A DNA stretch of 64,000 bases from Bos javanicus (lineage: Eukaryota; Chordata; Mammalia; Artiodactyla; Bovidae), in assembly GCF_032452875.1 (NCBI RefSeq), contig NC_083882.1:30806001-30870000 (forward strand). The letters are read 5' to 3'. Of this stretch, positions 23,200 to 34,452 are shown one piece after another (the stretch's first letter is position 1; each line of letters begins with the position of its first letter). Made by a program: the position numbers and the translations under genes. A model generated the notes under the pieces. It was not told the origin of the DNA and did not search any database. It saw only the letters and a list, made by a program, of their open reading frames with translations.

Positions 23200-23275
23200 G
23201 AAGGGAGAGAGACAAGAGGAAGGGGAGGGGAAGAAAGGAGGGAGGGAGGGACAGAGGGAAGGGACAGAGGCCAGT
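23200..23275 (+). repeat. Purine-rich low-complexity tract
   Basis: About 75 bases nearly all A or G (GGAGG/GAGGGA units). Confidence 0.8.
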
Positions 23276-23344
23276 AAACAGTCCCCCAAGGACTTCGGGG
23301 AAATCATACACAAACAGACTGCATATGTGCATGAAGGTGAATGG

Positions 23345-23470
23345 AGGGAGCGTGGCTTTGGAGCCAGGTGGACTTGGTCAGTTTCCCAGCTTTAACATTG
23401 TTGGCTGTGTGTCTGTTAAGTAAATCACCAAATCTAGATGTCTATTTTTTCATCTGCAAAATGCAAGAAT
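23345..23470 (+). mobile_element. MIR SINE
   Basis: GGCTTTGGAGCCAGGTGGAC, then GGCTGTGTGTCTGTTAAG, then TTTTTTCATCTGCAAAATGC. Confidence 0.78.
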
Positions 23471-23495
23471 TTATACCCATCCAAAGACTGCAAAA

Positions 23496-23517
23496 AATAA
23501 TAATAATAATAATAATA
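23496..23517 (+). repeat. (TAA)n microsatellite
   Basis: Seven uninterrupted TAA units. Confidence 0.95.
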
Positions 23518-23519
23518 CT

Positions 23520-24120
23520 GCAGAAAAATGTTGAGCCCAAGACTAGAAGAGAAGACGATGGGGACTCAGAGCAGAGAAACTCAGGGAGGCTGAAATGGGA
23601 AGGCATTTAAGAACTTCAGATAAGAATCAAAGAGGTCATATTGAAGAAACCATTCTCTAGAATTCACAAACCCCAGAAGAAAGTTCAAATTCTTTTCCCC
23701 TTACGATTTTGATCCCAAGCCCAGCTCCCCTCCTTCCTCAGAACCCTTTCCATCCATCCCACCCTAATGAGTCTTCCAGACCAGGCTGAGATGCTCCCAG
23801 CTGCCTGTCTTTGGCCATGCTTCCTCCTCCCTCACTCCCGCTCCTGTGCCCACCCCCAGGATGTGCAGACCCAAGGCAGAGCTGGGCCTCCTGGCCCCAG
23901 CTGGCCTCTCTATGGCCCACTGCCCCAACACCCAAGAGGAAGAAGGTTCACAGGTAGGGAAACTAATGGCAGGACTCAGAAGGGTCAACTCAGAATGAAG
24001 ATTTGAAAAAGGTCCATGTGGGGAAAGGGCCAGATTTGCTGCACTCACTTGCCTGCCTATACAAAGGGCAATAAAGTAATAAATCATTATAAATAAATAA
24101 ATAATAAAGATGGGGACAAT
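23520..24120. other. Single-copy non-coding stretch
   Basis: No gene recognised. It ends in an A/T-rich (AAAT)n-like patch at 24,080-24,110. Confidence 0.5.
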
Positions 24121-25779
24121 AAAAGACAAAAATGGTATGGACCTAATAGGAGCAGAAGATATTAGAAGAGGTGGCAGGAATACACATAAGAACTATATAG
24201 AAAAGATCTTCATGACCCAGATAATCACAATGGTGTGATCACTCACCTAGAGCCAGACATCCTGGAATGCAAAGTCAAATGGGCCTTTGGAAGCATCACT
24301 AGGAACAAAGCTAGTGGAGGTGATAGAATTCCAGTTGAGCTATTTCAAATCCTAAAAGATAATATGTGAAAGTGCTGCACTCAATATGCCAGTACATTTG
24401 GAAAACTCAGCAGTAGCTGAGTTTTGGAAAAACAGCACTGGAAAAGGTCAGTTTTCATTCCAATCTCAAAGAATGTTCAAACTACTGCACAATTGCACTC
24501 ATCTCACATGCTAGCAAAGTAATGCTCAAAATCCTCCAAGCCAGGCTTCAACAGTACGTGAACCAGTAAATTCCAGATGTTCAAGCTGGATTTAGAAAAG
24601 GCAGAGGAACCAGAGATCAAATTGCCAACATCTGTTGGATCACCGAATAAACAAGAGAGTTTCAGAAAAACATCTACTTCTGCTTTATTGACTACAGCAA
24701 AGCCTTTGGCTGTGTGGATCACAACAAACTGTGGGAAATTCTTAAAGAGATGGGAATACCAGACCACCTTACCTGCCTCCTGAGAAATCTGTATGCAGGT
24801 CAAGAAGCAACAGTTAGAACTGGACATGGAACAACAGACTGGTTTCAAATTGGGAAAGGAGTGCATCAAGGCTGGATCTTGTCACCCTGCTTATTTAACT
24901 TATATGCAGAGTACATCATGCAAAATCCCAGGCTGGATGAAGCACAAGCTGGAATCAAGATTGCCAGGAGAAATATCAATAACCTCAGATATGCAGATGA
25001 CACCACCCTTATGTCAGAAAGCAAAGAACTAAAGAGCCTCTTAGTTGAAAGTGAAAGAGGAGAGTGAAAAAGTTGGCTTAAAACTCAACATTCAGAAAAC
25101 TAAAATCATGGCATCTGGTCCCATCATTTCATGGCAAATAGATGGGGAAACAATGGAAACAATGAGAGACTTTATTTTGGGGGCTTCAAAATCACTGCAG
25201 ATGGTGACTGCAGCCATGAAATTTAAAGACACTTGCTCCTTGGAAGAAAAGCTATGACCAACCTAGACAGCATATTAAAAAGTAGACACATTACTTTGCC
25301 AACAAAGGTCCGTCTAGTTAAAGCTATGGTTTTTCCAGTAGTCATGTATGGATGTGAGAGTTGGACTATAAAGAAAGCTGAGTGACAAAGAATTGATGCT
25401 TTTGAATTGTGGTGTTGGAGAAGACTCTTGAGAGTTCTTTGGACTGCAAGAAGATCAAACCAGTCAATCCTAAAGGAGATCAGTCATGAATATTCATTGG
25501 AAGGACTGGATGCTTTAGCTGAAGCTCCAATACTTTGGTGACCTGATGCAAAGAGCTGACTCATCGGAAAAGACCCTGATGCTGGGAAAGATTGAAAGCG
25601 GGAGGAGAAGGGGATGACAGAGGATGAGATGGTTGGATGGCATCACCAACTCAATAGACATGAGTTTGAGTAAACTCCAGGAGTTGGTGATGGACAGGGA
25701 AGCCTGGCATGCTGCAGTCCATGGGGTTACAAAGAGTCGGATATGACTGAGCGACTGGACTGAACTGAACTGAGCAGAA
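24121..25779 (+). mobile_element. BovB (RTE) LINE, 5'-truncated, broken reverse transcriptase
   Basis: The longest BovB copy here, about 1.66 kb. It carries the reverse transcriptase region of a non-LTR retrotransposon. The frame 24,714-25,067 includes an ILSPCLFNLYAEY block (about 24,870-24,908) and the catalytic YADD motif (about 24,991-25,002). Upstream coding is interrupted by a stop near 24,647. The next long frame is 25,045-25,257, so at least one frameshift lies near 25,050. The conserved 3' end finishes in (TGAAC)n-like repeats. No endonuclease domain remains. It is a dead copy; no clear TSD was found. Confidence 0.94.
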
Positions 25780-26455
25780 CCAAGGACAAGGGCAGGACTG
25801 AGTCGGATACCAAGATTACTGAGCAAATACACCTGGCTGCGGCCAGAGCCATGTTCAATGACACTAAGAGGTGGAGGTGGTGGCTGAGGCTGGGGAGGCA
25901 ACAAGGACCAGAGAGGGCAACTTGGCGTCGATGAGACAGATGGTCTGCAGCCACAGGCATCCATGGACATCAACCCAGTTGCCTGAGTCAGCAACCCAAG
26001 CTGGAGGCATAGAAAGGACAACTGGGCTGGAATAGGCTGCTTCAGAAACCAGTGGGGGCTGTGAGCTGGGTATAGCTGCATCAGGCAGGCCCCGTGGGAA
26101 GCTCAGGGGTAGTGGGCCCAGCACTGTTACACGGTTCCCAGGGAATGATGCCCAGGGCAGCTTTGATCCCGGAGCGTGGAGCATCATCACGGGGGCGGGC
26201 AGCCTTCTGTCCAGGGAGTCAGCCCCTCGCCTCTGCTGATGCCTCATTAAAATGGAACCTCCACCCCACCCCTTCTCTTTGTGCAACATCCGGATTTTCC
26301 TCTGCCCCCGTCTTCCCCACGACACCCCACCCTCCCACTCCCTCTCTGTTCCCACCTGCTGAGGTCAACGGCTCCATCTTTCTTCACCCTGAGTCAGCAA
26401 GCAGGCAAGCTGCATCATCCAAGCCTAGAAAGGCAGGAATGGATGCCCTTTGAAG
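25780..26455. other. Single-copy non-coding stretch
   Basis: No gene. Two TGAGTCAGCA motifs (about 25,984 and 26,390) resemble MAF/NRF2-type sites; occupancy is unknown. Confidence 0.45.
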
Positions 26456-26545
26456 GCTTCTTCACGGCCTGGGTTCTATTCTTGGCTGTGTGAACTAGAG
26501 CGCTCCACATCGCCTCTCTGTGCTTCATTCCTGGACAGAAGGGAA
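26456..26545 (+). mobile_element. MIR fragment
   Basis: GGCCTGGGTTCTATTCTTGGC followed by CTGTGTGAAC and a CTCTCTGTGCTTC segment. Confidence 0.55.
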
Positions 26546-26639
26546 GAAGGTTCTGGCCAGCCACCCACCCCACCCCGCGCCCCCCGCCCCGTGCTCTGCA
26601 GTTCTTCTCCCCTTTGCAATATTAGTAGGGCTGGGATCC

Positions 26640-26745
26640 AGACACTGAGCCAAGGAGCCATTTGCCAAGGAAGGCATTGAAGTTCAGAGCAGTTACACTG
26701 ATTACCCAAGATTACACAGCTGGATTTAGAACTTCCATCTGTTTG
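26640..26745 (-). mobile_element. MIR fragment
   Basis: GAAGTTCAGAGCAG, then CCCAAGATTACACAGCTGG, in reverse MIR order. Confidence 0.68.
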
Positions 26746-26889
26746 TCTTGAGGTGAGTACAAACAGCCTCAACAATTGTCGGTCGATCTGTTACTGTGAA
26801 TATTCTGATGGTAGACAAACTCAGCGTTACCAGTTGCTAAAACCACTTGGGATGCCCAAGGCCTGGGGCCATAATACTGTTTCCCCCAA

Positions 26890-27330
26890 AATAGAATGTA
26901 TGGTCGTGTACAGATGTGAGAGTTGGGCCATAAAGAAGGCTGAGCACCAAAGAATTGATGCTTTGGAATTATGGTGCTGGAGAAGACTCTTGAGAATCCC
27001 TTGGACAGCAAGGAGATCAAAACAGTCCATCCTAAAGGAAATAAACCCTGAATATTCATTGGAAAGACTGATCCTGAAACTGAAGCTTCAATACTTCGGC
27101 CACCTGATGCGAAAAGCTGACTCATTGGAAAAGATCCTGATGCTGGGAAAGATTGAGGGCAAGAGGAGAAGGAGGCAACAGAGGATGAGACGTTTGGATG
27201 ACATCGCTGACTTGATGGACATGAGTTTGAGCAAACTTTGGGAGATAGTGAAGGACAAGGAAGACTGGCATGCTGCAGTTCATGGAGTTGCAAAGAGCTG
27301 GACACGACCTAGCGGCTGAACAACAACAGG
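26890..27330 (+). mobile_element. BovB (RTE) LINE 3' fragment
   Basis: About 440 bp. One frame stays open to 27,319 and encodes the conserved C-terminal part of the BovB polyprotein, including the [11 protein letters not shown] and [11 protein letters not shown] regions. It ends in an AACAACAACA-like tail. Confidence 0.94.
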
Positions 27331-28777
27331 ATAGAAGATCCCCAAAGCCGGCTGAACCTTCACCCAAAGCCTCTGCTGTGCACTCTCCCCTTTCCTGACC
27401 CCCTCAGCCCCCACCACCACTTGAAAAACCAAAGCTGTACAGGTTCCCCTTTAGCAACACTGATGGGATGGGCACCCACCACACGGCCCTCTGGGAAATT
27501 CCAGCCCTGCAAACACAAGCCTCCAGGGACTTGCGCAGAGCCTTGGATCCCCTCATCACGGAGGTTCAGGCCAGGACAAACGAGCCCAGCTCTGCAACGG
27601 GTGCCTGCATCTAGAGCCTGGAGCAGAAGCCTGTGGTTAGGAGATAATGGGCTCCCTGGGTACCAGAGTCAAGGCTTCATTCAGGGGAAAGTTGCCTCCT
27701 CTGGGCTTGGGCCCCAGCTTTCTCCTGTTAATTGAGATCATGACCCAACTCCCAGGACTGCTGCAGCTTGAAAAGGGCTTTGAGATGCTGGGATGAAAGG
27801 CGCTGGGCTGAGTACAAAGCACAGTGCGGATTGTCCTGGGAGTGGGAGGCCTGGCCCTGGGCCTTCCCCAGCCCCCGTGCTGAGTCACTTCCTCCATCCT
27901 GGCTGATTTTGCCTCTGTAATCCAGAGACACCAAACTCCCCTTTCAGGAGAGCTTGGGGTGGGGGCTGGAGGTGGTGTTCCCAGAGAGTGTGTGCAGGAC
28001 ACAGGCCAGGCCTGAAGCTCAACTCCCTGGGAGGGGAGGGGGTCCACCGGTATTGATGCTGATGGTGCTGCTGTCCTGCATTTACAGCTTCCTGACTCCC
28101 TCTCCACATGGTTCATGGACGAGCATCTTTTTGTTACGCTTGAAGAAACTGAGGAACAAAGAGCTGAAGAGGTTTCCCAAGGTCTCGAGGCACATCTGAA
28201 GAAATCTGAAGCCTTTTGACTCCTGGCGTCCTTCTCCCAGAGGGCAGCCAGAGCGCGGTTACTCATTTCTTTAAGTATGAGGCTCTCCTGGGAGCTTCCA
28301 GCCCTGTGCTTTGGATTGCTGGGGCTGAGACAGACGCACCGCATAGGCATGACCTGAAGGAATTTCTTCTCCTGCTCAACTAGTACCTCTTCAGTGCCTG
28401 GAAAGATCACTAGATATTTCAGGGTGAAGAAAAAGAACCAGAGATTGAGCAAGAGAGAGAGGTCTTCTGGAAGATCGGAGGGGAGAGGTGACGGCTGCCC
28501 AAGGGAAGGGTTCCCATGTTGGCCTCTGCCAGTGGACTGGAACCACCAAGTCCTCCCAGAAAGGCTTCTCCTGCTGGTCTTCAACTGGCCTCCAGGAGAT
28601 GGAGCTCCCCAAACCTCCTTCATCTGGTGACCCTCAGAGCATCCCCCTCCCAAGGGACTAGGGTTCCCATTCAGTGTTCCAGTGGGTAGACCATGGTTAT
28701 CCTGGCCACTCATGGGCCCCGGACAACAAGATATGGTTCCTGCCCTCAGAGTCAAGAAGAAACAGTTGTGGCAACCC
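27331..28777. other. Single-copy non-coding stretch
   Basis: About 1.4 kb. A long minus-strand frame (27,637-28,755) is probably chance; see findings. An AP-1-like TGAGTCA next to an ETS-like TTCCTCC lies at about 27,881. Confidence 0.5.
28085..28195 (-). mobile_element. MIR fragment
   Basis: TTGAAGAAACTGAGGAACAAAG with CAAGGTCTCGAGGCACAT. Confidence 0.6.
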
Positions 28778-28789
28778 AGACTGAAAGGG

Positions 28790-29015
28790 GAGACACATTA
28801 AACCTTCCCAGGTGACCCTAGTGGTAAAGAATCTGCCTACCAATGCAGGTGACGTGGAATTCAATTCCTGGGTCAGGAAGACTCCCTGGAGAAGGAGATG
28901 GCAACCCACACCAATATTCTTGCCTGGAGGAATCCCAATGACAGAGGAGACGGGTGGACTACAGCCCATGGGGTTGCAAAGAGTCGGACACAACTGAGCG
29001 ACTGAGCATGCACAC
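28790..29015 (+). mobile_element. Bov-tA SINE with 12-bp 5' extra
   Basis: The TSD AGACTGAAAGGG lies at 28,778-28,789 and 29,016-29,027. About 12 non-SINE bases lie between the left copy and the SINE start, as in 5' addition during insertion. Confidence 0.92.
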
Positions 29016-29211
29016 AGACTGAAAGGGATGTGAGCTGAGATCGAGGGAGGTCCGGGCAGTGTGCTGTGGGGGCCAGTGGGGAGGAAGGGGAGGTCTGGTC
29101 AACTCAAAATACAGAGGCTGCTCACCTGTATTTGAGAATCAAGTCTTATCCCTGTCCATTGGTAAGGCATGTCCCTCCAGTTCAGGGGCCATCTTTTGAA
29201 CTAGCCAGACC

Positions 29212-29362
29212 TTGTTGTTATCATTCAGTCACTAAGTCGTATCTGGCTCTTTGTGACCCCATGGACTACAACACACCAGGCTTCCCTGTCCTTCGCTATC
29301 TCCTGGAGTTTGTTCAAACTCCTGTCCATTGAGTCTGTGATGCCGTACAACTATCTCATCTC
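29212..29362 (-). mobile_element. BovB (RTE) LINE 3' end
   Basis: Reverse copy: TCATTCAGTCACTAAGTCG to TCCTGTCCATTGAGTCTG. Strongly 5'-truncated. Confidence 0.85.
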
Positions 29363-29879
29363 GACCAGGCTGAGCCCAAATCAAGCAGGTGCTTCCCCTG
29401 GGAGCTTTCTCATGGCAGGAAACCCCAAAAGGGACACTAACAGCAGCAGCCAGAGGGTTTTCAGGTCACAGACACCAAGTCTTAGAACAGCCCAGCCCAG
29501 AGCAGGCACTTCAGGGGTCCGGGCTGCTTTACTGCTGATGCTTTCAAATCCACGCTTATTAGAAGGTGATGGAAAGCATCGTGTGAAGGGTAGAGGAAAT
29601 TCCCCAGAAGTAGTAAATGTGTTTAAACCACGGGACGGAAGGGTGAAGGTGACCGGGTAAGTCCTTCAAGGGAAGACGTCAGCGTGCTGGGTTGTTTGAG
29701 GTGGTTTGGGTGGAGTCTGGCCGGAGGCAGGGGACCCCCTGCAATGACTTCTCAGGTTTCTTCTCAGCTGGGGCCGATCTGAAGGCCCAGGGAGAGCACA
29801 GAACGGAGCAGAGCTGGGGTGCGAGGAGCCAGTGACGGGTTTGTTTTCCCTATTTCACTGGGAGCGGGGCTCGCGCCTC

Positions 29880-30010
29880 CTGGCACCGGTCCTTCCTGGG
29901 GCCCCAGCTCCAGCTTGTTAGTTTTAACTGGAACAATTTCCTTTGAACTCAGCTTGAATTAGCATCACCATGGCGATGGATCAGAGTTTTCACAAGTCGA
30001 CCTGGTCTTC
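29880..30010. promoter_or_regulatory. Candidate conserved non-coding element
   Basis: Motif-dense single-copy DNA with a CACCATGGCGATGG motif resembling half of an RFX-type site (29,967-29,980). It also has TTAGTTTTAACTGGAAC and CCTTTGAAC. Motif matching by eye only. Confidence 0.25.
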
Positions 30011-30029
30011 ACCCCTTAAGCAATTAGTT

Positions 30030-30160
30030 CGGAGGAGAAAAGCAGGAGGAGGAGGAGGAGAAAGAGGAGGTGACAGTGAAGGGAGAACACAGGCAGGAAG
30101 GGAAGGGGAGAGGAGGGAGATGGGAGGAGACGGAGGAAGAGGAAGAAGGTGCAAAGGTGC
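30030..30160 (+). repeat. Purine-rich (GGA)n tract
   Basis: GGAGGAGGAGGAGGAG followed by GA-rich sequence, over 100 bases with few pyrimidines. Confidence 0.85.
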
Positions 30161-30424
30161 GTGGGGGTGGGGGACCTGGCCTACCAGCTCAGCCCCGCCC
30201 CAGGGAACAGAGTACCCACCCTGCCCTTGTAAGCCTTTACCTCCCCAGCCCTTCCCACATTCAACACCAGACCTTCCACAGGTAGCCCAAGAGGAAGGGG
30301 CACTGTTCCAGTTTCTCAGGGGAGACCCACAGCCCAGACCCTGGAGCAGTCACCCCCAGGCAGCCAGCCCACCTCTAGCCACTTCCTCCTGCAAGGACCA
30401 GGTTGGTGAGAGCTGAGAACAGGG

Positions 30425-30530
30425 GTTCTGGAGCCTGAGAACTGAGGAGGTGTCTCAGATCTCCTACTTACCTGCCCCATGACCCTGGGCAAGCCACCAG
30501 CCCATGTAAAATGGCAGAGGGAGGGAGGGT
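30425..30530 (+). mobile_element. MIR fragment
   Basis: GTTCTGGAGCCTGAGAACTG and CTTACCTGCCCCATGACCCT, then GGGCAAGCCACC. Confidence 0.62.
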
Positions 30531-30779
30531 CAAGTGAAAGGGCTGCGTTGGTGCAGACCCTGCAGCAGTCTCGGTGGGGGTCATCGCTTGCCTGTTCCTC
30601 GGCCCTCACTTCTCTGGGAGCTTCTGATGGGGGCGGTGACTAGCTCTTAGTCATTGCTGAGTTCTCAACACTAACTCAGGGCCTGACCCATACAGGGCAG
30701 CCAGTAAGTATTTTCCAAATGTATTAACAAACAAATGAATTATCGCTATTTTTTTTAATGGTGGTAAGAGTGGGGAAAG

Positions 30780-30976
30780 TGTGTGTATGAAAGTTGCTCA
30801 GTTGTGTCCAGCTCTTTGCGACCCCATGGACTGTATAGTCCATGGAATTCTCCAGGCCAGAATACTGGACTGGGTAGCCATTCCCTTCTCCAGGGGATCT
30901 TCCCAACTCAGGGATCGAACCCAGGTCTCCCGCATTGCAGGTGGATTCTTTACCAGCTGAGGCACCAGGGAAGCCC
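30780..30976 (-). mobile_element. Bov-tA SINE
   Basis: Complete reverse copy. A perfect 14-bp TSD, AAGAGTGGGGAAAG, lies at 30,766-30,779 and 30,977-30,990. Confidence 0.97.
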
Positions 30977-30990
30977 AAGAGTGGGGAAAG

Positions 30991-31794
30991 GGGAATAGCA
31001 AATCCGAATCCTCCAGAATTTGATGGAGTCTTTCTTCAAGACTTGTCCACGCCTCCTCCAGGAAGCCCTCGAGGACTTGCCACGCCTCCTTCCCCCTCAC
31101 CCTACCCCAGGTTCACACCCACTGGGGCTTCTGCATCTCCATTACCAGGCAATTAGGTCATTCATATTCACTCACTCATCTCTCTCCCCAGCTCTGTCTG
31201 GTGTCCCTAGAACAAGGACCGTGTCTCATTCGCCAGCTCCTTGCATGGTCCAAGCACGGAGTGGGTCCTCTAGAACTGGACGTGAATGTAGGAACCTGAG
31301 TATTTGTGGAATGCTGGCACCGTCATTCAGCTGTGTCTGGCGCAGGGCCAGGTGTCTGACTTTCAGTAAAGGTAGTCCCTGGGGAAAGCAATGTATGAAA
31401 AGAGGACTTGCAATGAGGCGTGTCGAGTGGAAAACAGGGGCATAAGAGGATGGGGTCACGAAGCAGGAGACCTCATGACATCTGCTCTACAAAGAGCTGA
31501 GGAGGAAAGGTGTTTCCTAGGTCCGCCAAGGCACGGAGCATTTGCAGAACAGTCTTTTCACAAAGGGAGTCAGATGGTGGGGTACGGGCTCGTAGATTTC
31601 TGAACTGACCCTGAGGAAGGACCAAGTGTGGTGTCTACAGCTGGAAAAATATGTCTTCTCTCTGGCCAGGAGGCACCTCCAGGCAGGCTCACGGCTCCAG
31701 CTGTCTCCGCAGGTTGCACCAAGCCCCACCCGGCAGCAGGAGGTGCCCATGAGCTCTGAGCTCAGCTGCAAGCCACCGCTGCGGCTCAGCTGAC
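30991..31794. other. Single-copy non-coding stretch
   Basis: No gene. A faint L2/MIR-like tail may lie at 31,170-31,300 (AACAAGGACCGTGTCTCATT). Confidence 0.45.
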
Positions 31795-31806
31795 TGCTGT
31801 CATGTT

Positions 31807-32071
31807 GCTGCTGCTGCTGCTGCCAAGTCGCTTCAGTCATGTCCGACTCTGTGCGACCCCATAGACAGCAGCCCACCAGGCTCCCCGTCCCTGGGATTCT
31901 CCAGGCAAGAACACTGGAGTGGGTTGCCATTTCTTTCTCCAATGCATGAAAGTGAAAAGTGAAAGTGAAGTCGCTCAGTCGTGTCTGACTTAGCGATCCC
32001 ATGGGCTGCAGCCCACCAGGCTCCTCCACCCATGGGATTTTCCAGGCAAGAGTACTGGAGTGGGGTGCCAT
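31807..32071 (-). mobile_element. Bov-A2 SINE
   Basis: Reverse dimer starting with (GCT)n. A TSD with one mismatch, TGCTGTCATGTT, lies at 31,795-31,806 and 32,072-32,083. Confidence 0.95.
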
Positions 32072-32089
32072 TGCTGTCACGTTAGGTGT

Positions 32090-32240
32090 TAGTAAGGTGC
32101 CCGACTTCTCGAAGTTCCTCGCCTGCAAAGTGGTGCTGAGTGGGATGATGACACATCCCGGGCCTCGTGTGGTTGTCGTGAGGATTAAATGAGGTGCTGC
32201 TTGCAAAGCCTTTCAACACAATACCTGGTGCCTGGTGTGG
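32090..32240 (+). mobile_element. MIR SINE, 3' part
   Basis: GTTGTCGTGAGGATTAAATGAGG and CAATACCTGGTGCCTGG. Confidence 0.7.
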
Positions 32241-32278
32241 GGAGAAGTCTCCACCAGCTGCTGCATTCCCCCAACTTA

Positions 32279-32411
32279 AAAAAAAAAAAAGGTTTACTTA
32301 TTTGGCTGTGCTGGGTCTTAGTTGCAGCGTGTGGGATCTAGCTCTCTGACCAGGTATCAATCCAGGGCCCCCTGCATGGGGAGCTTAGCCACTGGACCAC
32401 CAGAAAAGTCC
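32279..32411 (-). mobile_element. CHR-type SINE
   Basis: TTTGGCTGTGCTGGGTCTTA to CCACTGGACCACCAGAAAAG. It is preceded by a run of A on the plus strand. Confidence 0.85.
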
Positions 32412-33880
32412 ATCCTGCATCCCTTTCGAAGCCTGTTTTTCCCACATGTAAACTGGAGGTCAAATTCTTTCTCGCACCTTCATTTCACCCACTCCTCCAC
32501 CTCCAAACATGAGCACCCTTTCTCTTTAGAAGCTGTCCATTCAGGCATGGACATGGCGACTCCCCTCTGTCCTAAGAATTGCCCTGCTGGGCCCTGTCTC
32601 TCTCTGTTTCTCTACCTCCTTTTATATTTTTCCACGTTCTTTAAAACCTCCCTCTCCAGCCCTTACCCCTCCTCCTCTCTCTTCTTTTCCCAAGTCCTGC
32701 CTTTGGCCTCTCTGTCTCTCCCTCCCTCCCTCCCCTTCCCCCTTCTGCTGCTCATTAAAAAAAAAAAAAAAAATCATTCTAAAAACACCAAAAATGCACT
32801 CATCCCCCAAGGACCCCAGTCCAGCACAAAGGGCTGGTTCTTCAGGCTTCTCTGGTGGCCTCCCTCTTGCCCACCGCCTTTGACTGGTTGTGGCCTCATT
32901 CTCATGACTGGGAGGGCTAACTGGGGAATTTCCCATGTGGTCGGGCAGGGAGGAGGCTGGGAGGGCAGGAGTTGGATGCAGGAGGTTGAGGACAAGCTGT
33001 TTCAAATCTTCCCTAACTTTGGTTTATCCTCGGGGAGAAAAACAAACTGCTTACTTGATATCACGAAACCTAAAGAATTTTATCAGATTGGCAGGAAAGA
33101 TGTAGGTTGGCAATCGGGGTGACTGCAGACCAGGATGTCCACCATGTGGAATGTTCCATCTGGAGAGCAGAGTTGGAGAGCAGAGCAGGGGTGGGTGGGG
33201 AGCCCTTTGGGCCTGGACGCAGGGGAGGGGCCCCCTATCCCTGAGAGGCCCTCTAATGGGAGCACACTGGGGTTCTTCCGGACGCCACCCACAGCCCTAC
33301 CTTCCCACTCAATGCCCTCTGGCCAAGTCCCTGACCCACAGGGCACTGACCTGCAGGGTGCATAGCTCCTCCCCTCCAAAGCCACTGTGACCTCACCCCA
33401 GTCAAGTCCAGAAAGAAACATAATCTGATGCACCCAGGTTTGGCAGGGAACCTGGGGCAGAGGACAGGAACATAGGACAGCAGAGGAGCCCTCTCAACCC
33501 CACAGGAACCCCCCTTCTCACAGGGGCTCTGGGCTGCCCCTGGACTGTGGCCTTCCCAAGGCTGCCCAGGAGATGCGGCAGAGGGCTTGGCTGTAGCCTT
33601 TCTGGCCCTCACGTCCTCTGGGATCTCAGAATTTCCCAATCGCCTCCCGCCTCCCGGCACTTTTACTCAATACCCTCCCCTCCCTCCCCATCCACCCCTT
33701 AGCGGCTGGGCTGCTGGAAGCCAGTGGTGTTCCCGAGTTAATCAAAAACTCCTGGACTTTGCCCTTGAATGGAGGCCATCATCCCTTTGTCCCAGGGCGA
33801 CAGGGTCAGCTTGCTCCTCTTGGACTTAAATAGGTGTAGAAGACTAAACGGTGGATGAACGTGAGAGCTGAATTAAAGTT
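32412..33880. other. Single-copy non-coding stretch
   Basis: Contains a CT-rich tract (about 32,575-32,750) ending in 17 A (32,757-32,773). Long frames here are shadows of low complexity. Confidence 0.5.
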
Positions 33881-34156
33881 GATGAAGGCAATGGCATCCC
33901 ACTCCAGTACTCTTGCCTGGAAAATCCCACGGACAGAGGGGCCTGGTAGGCTGCAGTCCATGCTAAGGGTCAGACATGACTGAGCGACTTCACTTTCACT
34001 TTTCACTTTCATGCATTGGAGAAGGAAATGGCAACCCACTCCAGCGTTCTTGCCTGGAGAATCCCAGGGACGGAGGAGCCTGGTGGGCTGCCGTCTGTGG
34101 GGTCGCACAGAGTCGGACACGACTGAAGCGACTTAGCAGCAGCAGCAGCAGCAGCA
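33881..34156 (+). mobile_element. Bov-A2 SINE
   Basis: Complete dimer with six AGC units at its end (34,139-34,156). A short deletion in the first unit (CATGCTAAGGGTC) removes part of the GGGGTCGC motif. Confidence 0.95.
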
Positions 34157-34234
34157 AGGGCCTCCTGCTACTACCAGGCACTGGGCTGGGTGCTCAAGAG
34201 AAAACTGACCTCCCAGCTGTCCTACTGGGGATGC

Positions 34235-34452
34235 ATGTGTGTATGCTAAGTTATTTCAGTCGTCTGACTCTTTGAGACACCGTGGACTGTGCCCCACCAG
34301 TCTGCTCCGTCCATGGGATTCTCTAGGCAAGAATACCGGAGTGGGTTGCTCTGCCCTTCTCCAGGGGATCTTCCCCACCCAGAGATCAAACCCACGTCTC
34401 TTACGTCTCTTACAGAGGCAGGCGGGTTCTTTACCACTAGCACCACCTCCCA
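34235..34452 (-). mobile_element. Bov-tA SINE
   Basis: Reverse copy, GTATGCTAAGTTATTTCAG to TACCACTAGCACCACC. An ACGTCTCTT repeat in the head is locally duplicated. Confidence 0.92.

Larger units (their letters stand above)
29363..30424. other. Single-copy non-coding stretch
   Basis: No gene. It holds a possible regulatory element at about 29,880-30,010 and a purine-rich tract at 30,030-30,160, listed separately. Confidence 0.5.

Noticed and set aside
26753..27319. 188-codon open frame as a host gene
   Set aside because: From about 26,890 it is BovB LINE C-terminal coding sequence, and it begins with a GTG.
31517..32206. 229-codon minus-strand frame
   Set aside because: Most of it is translated Bov-A2 SINE.
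32322..33122. 266-codon plus-strand frame
   Set aside because: Starts in a CHR SINE and crosses a CT-rich low-complexity tract and a poly(A) run.
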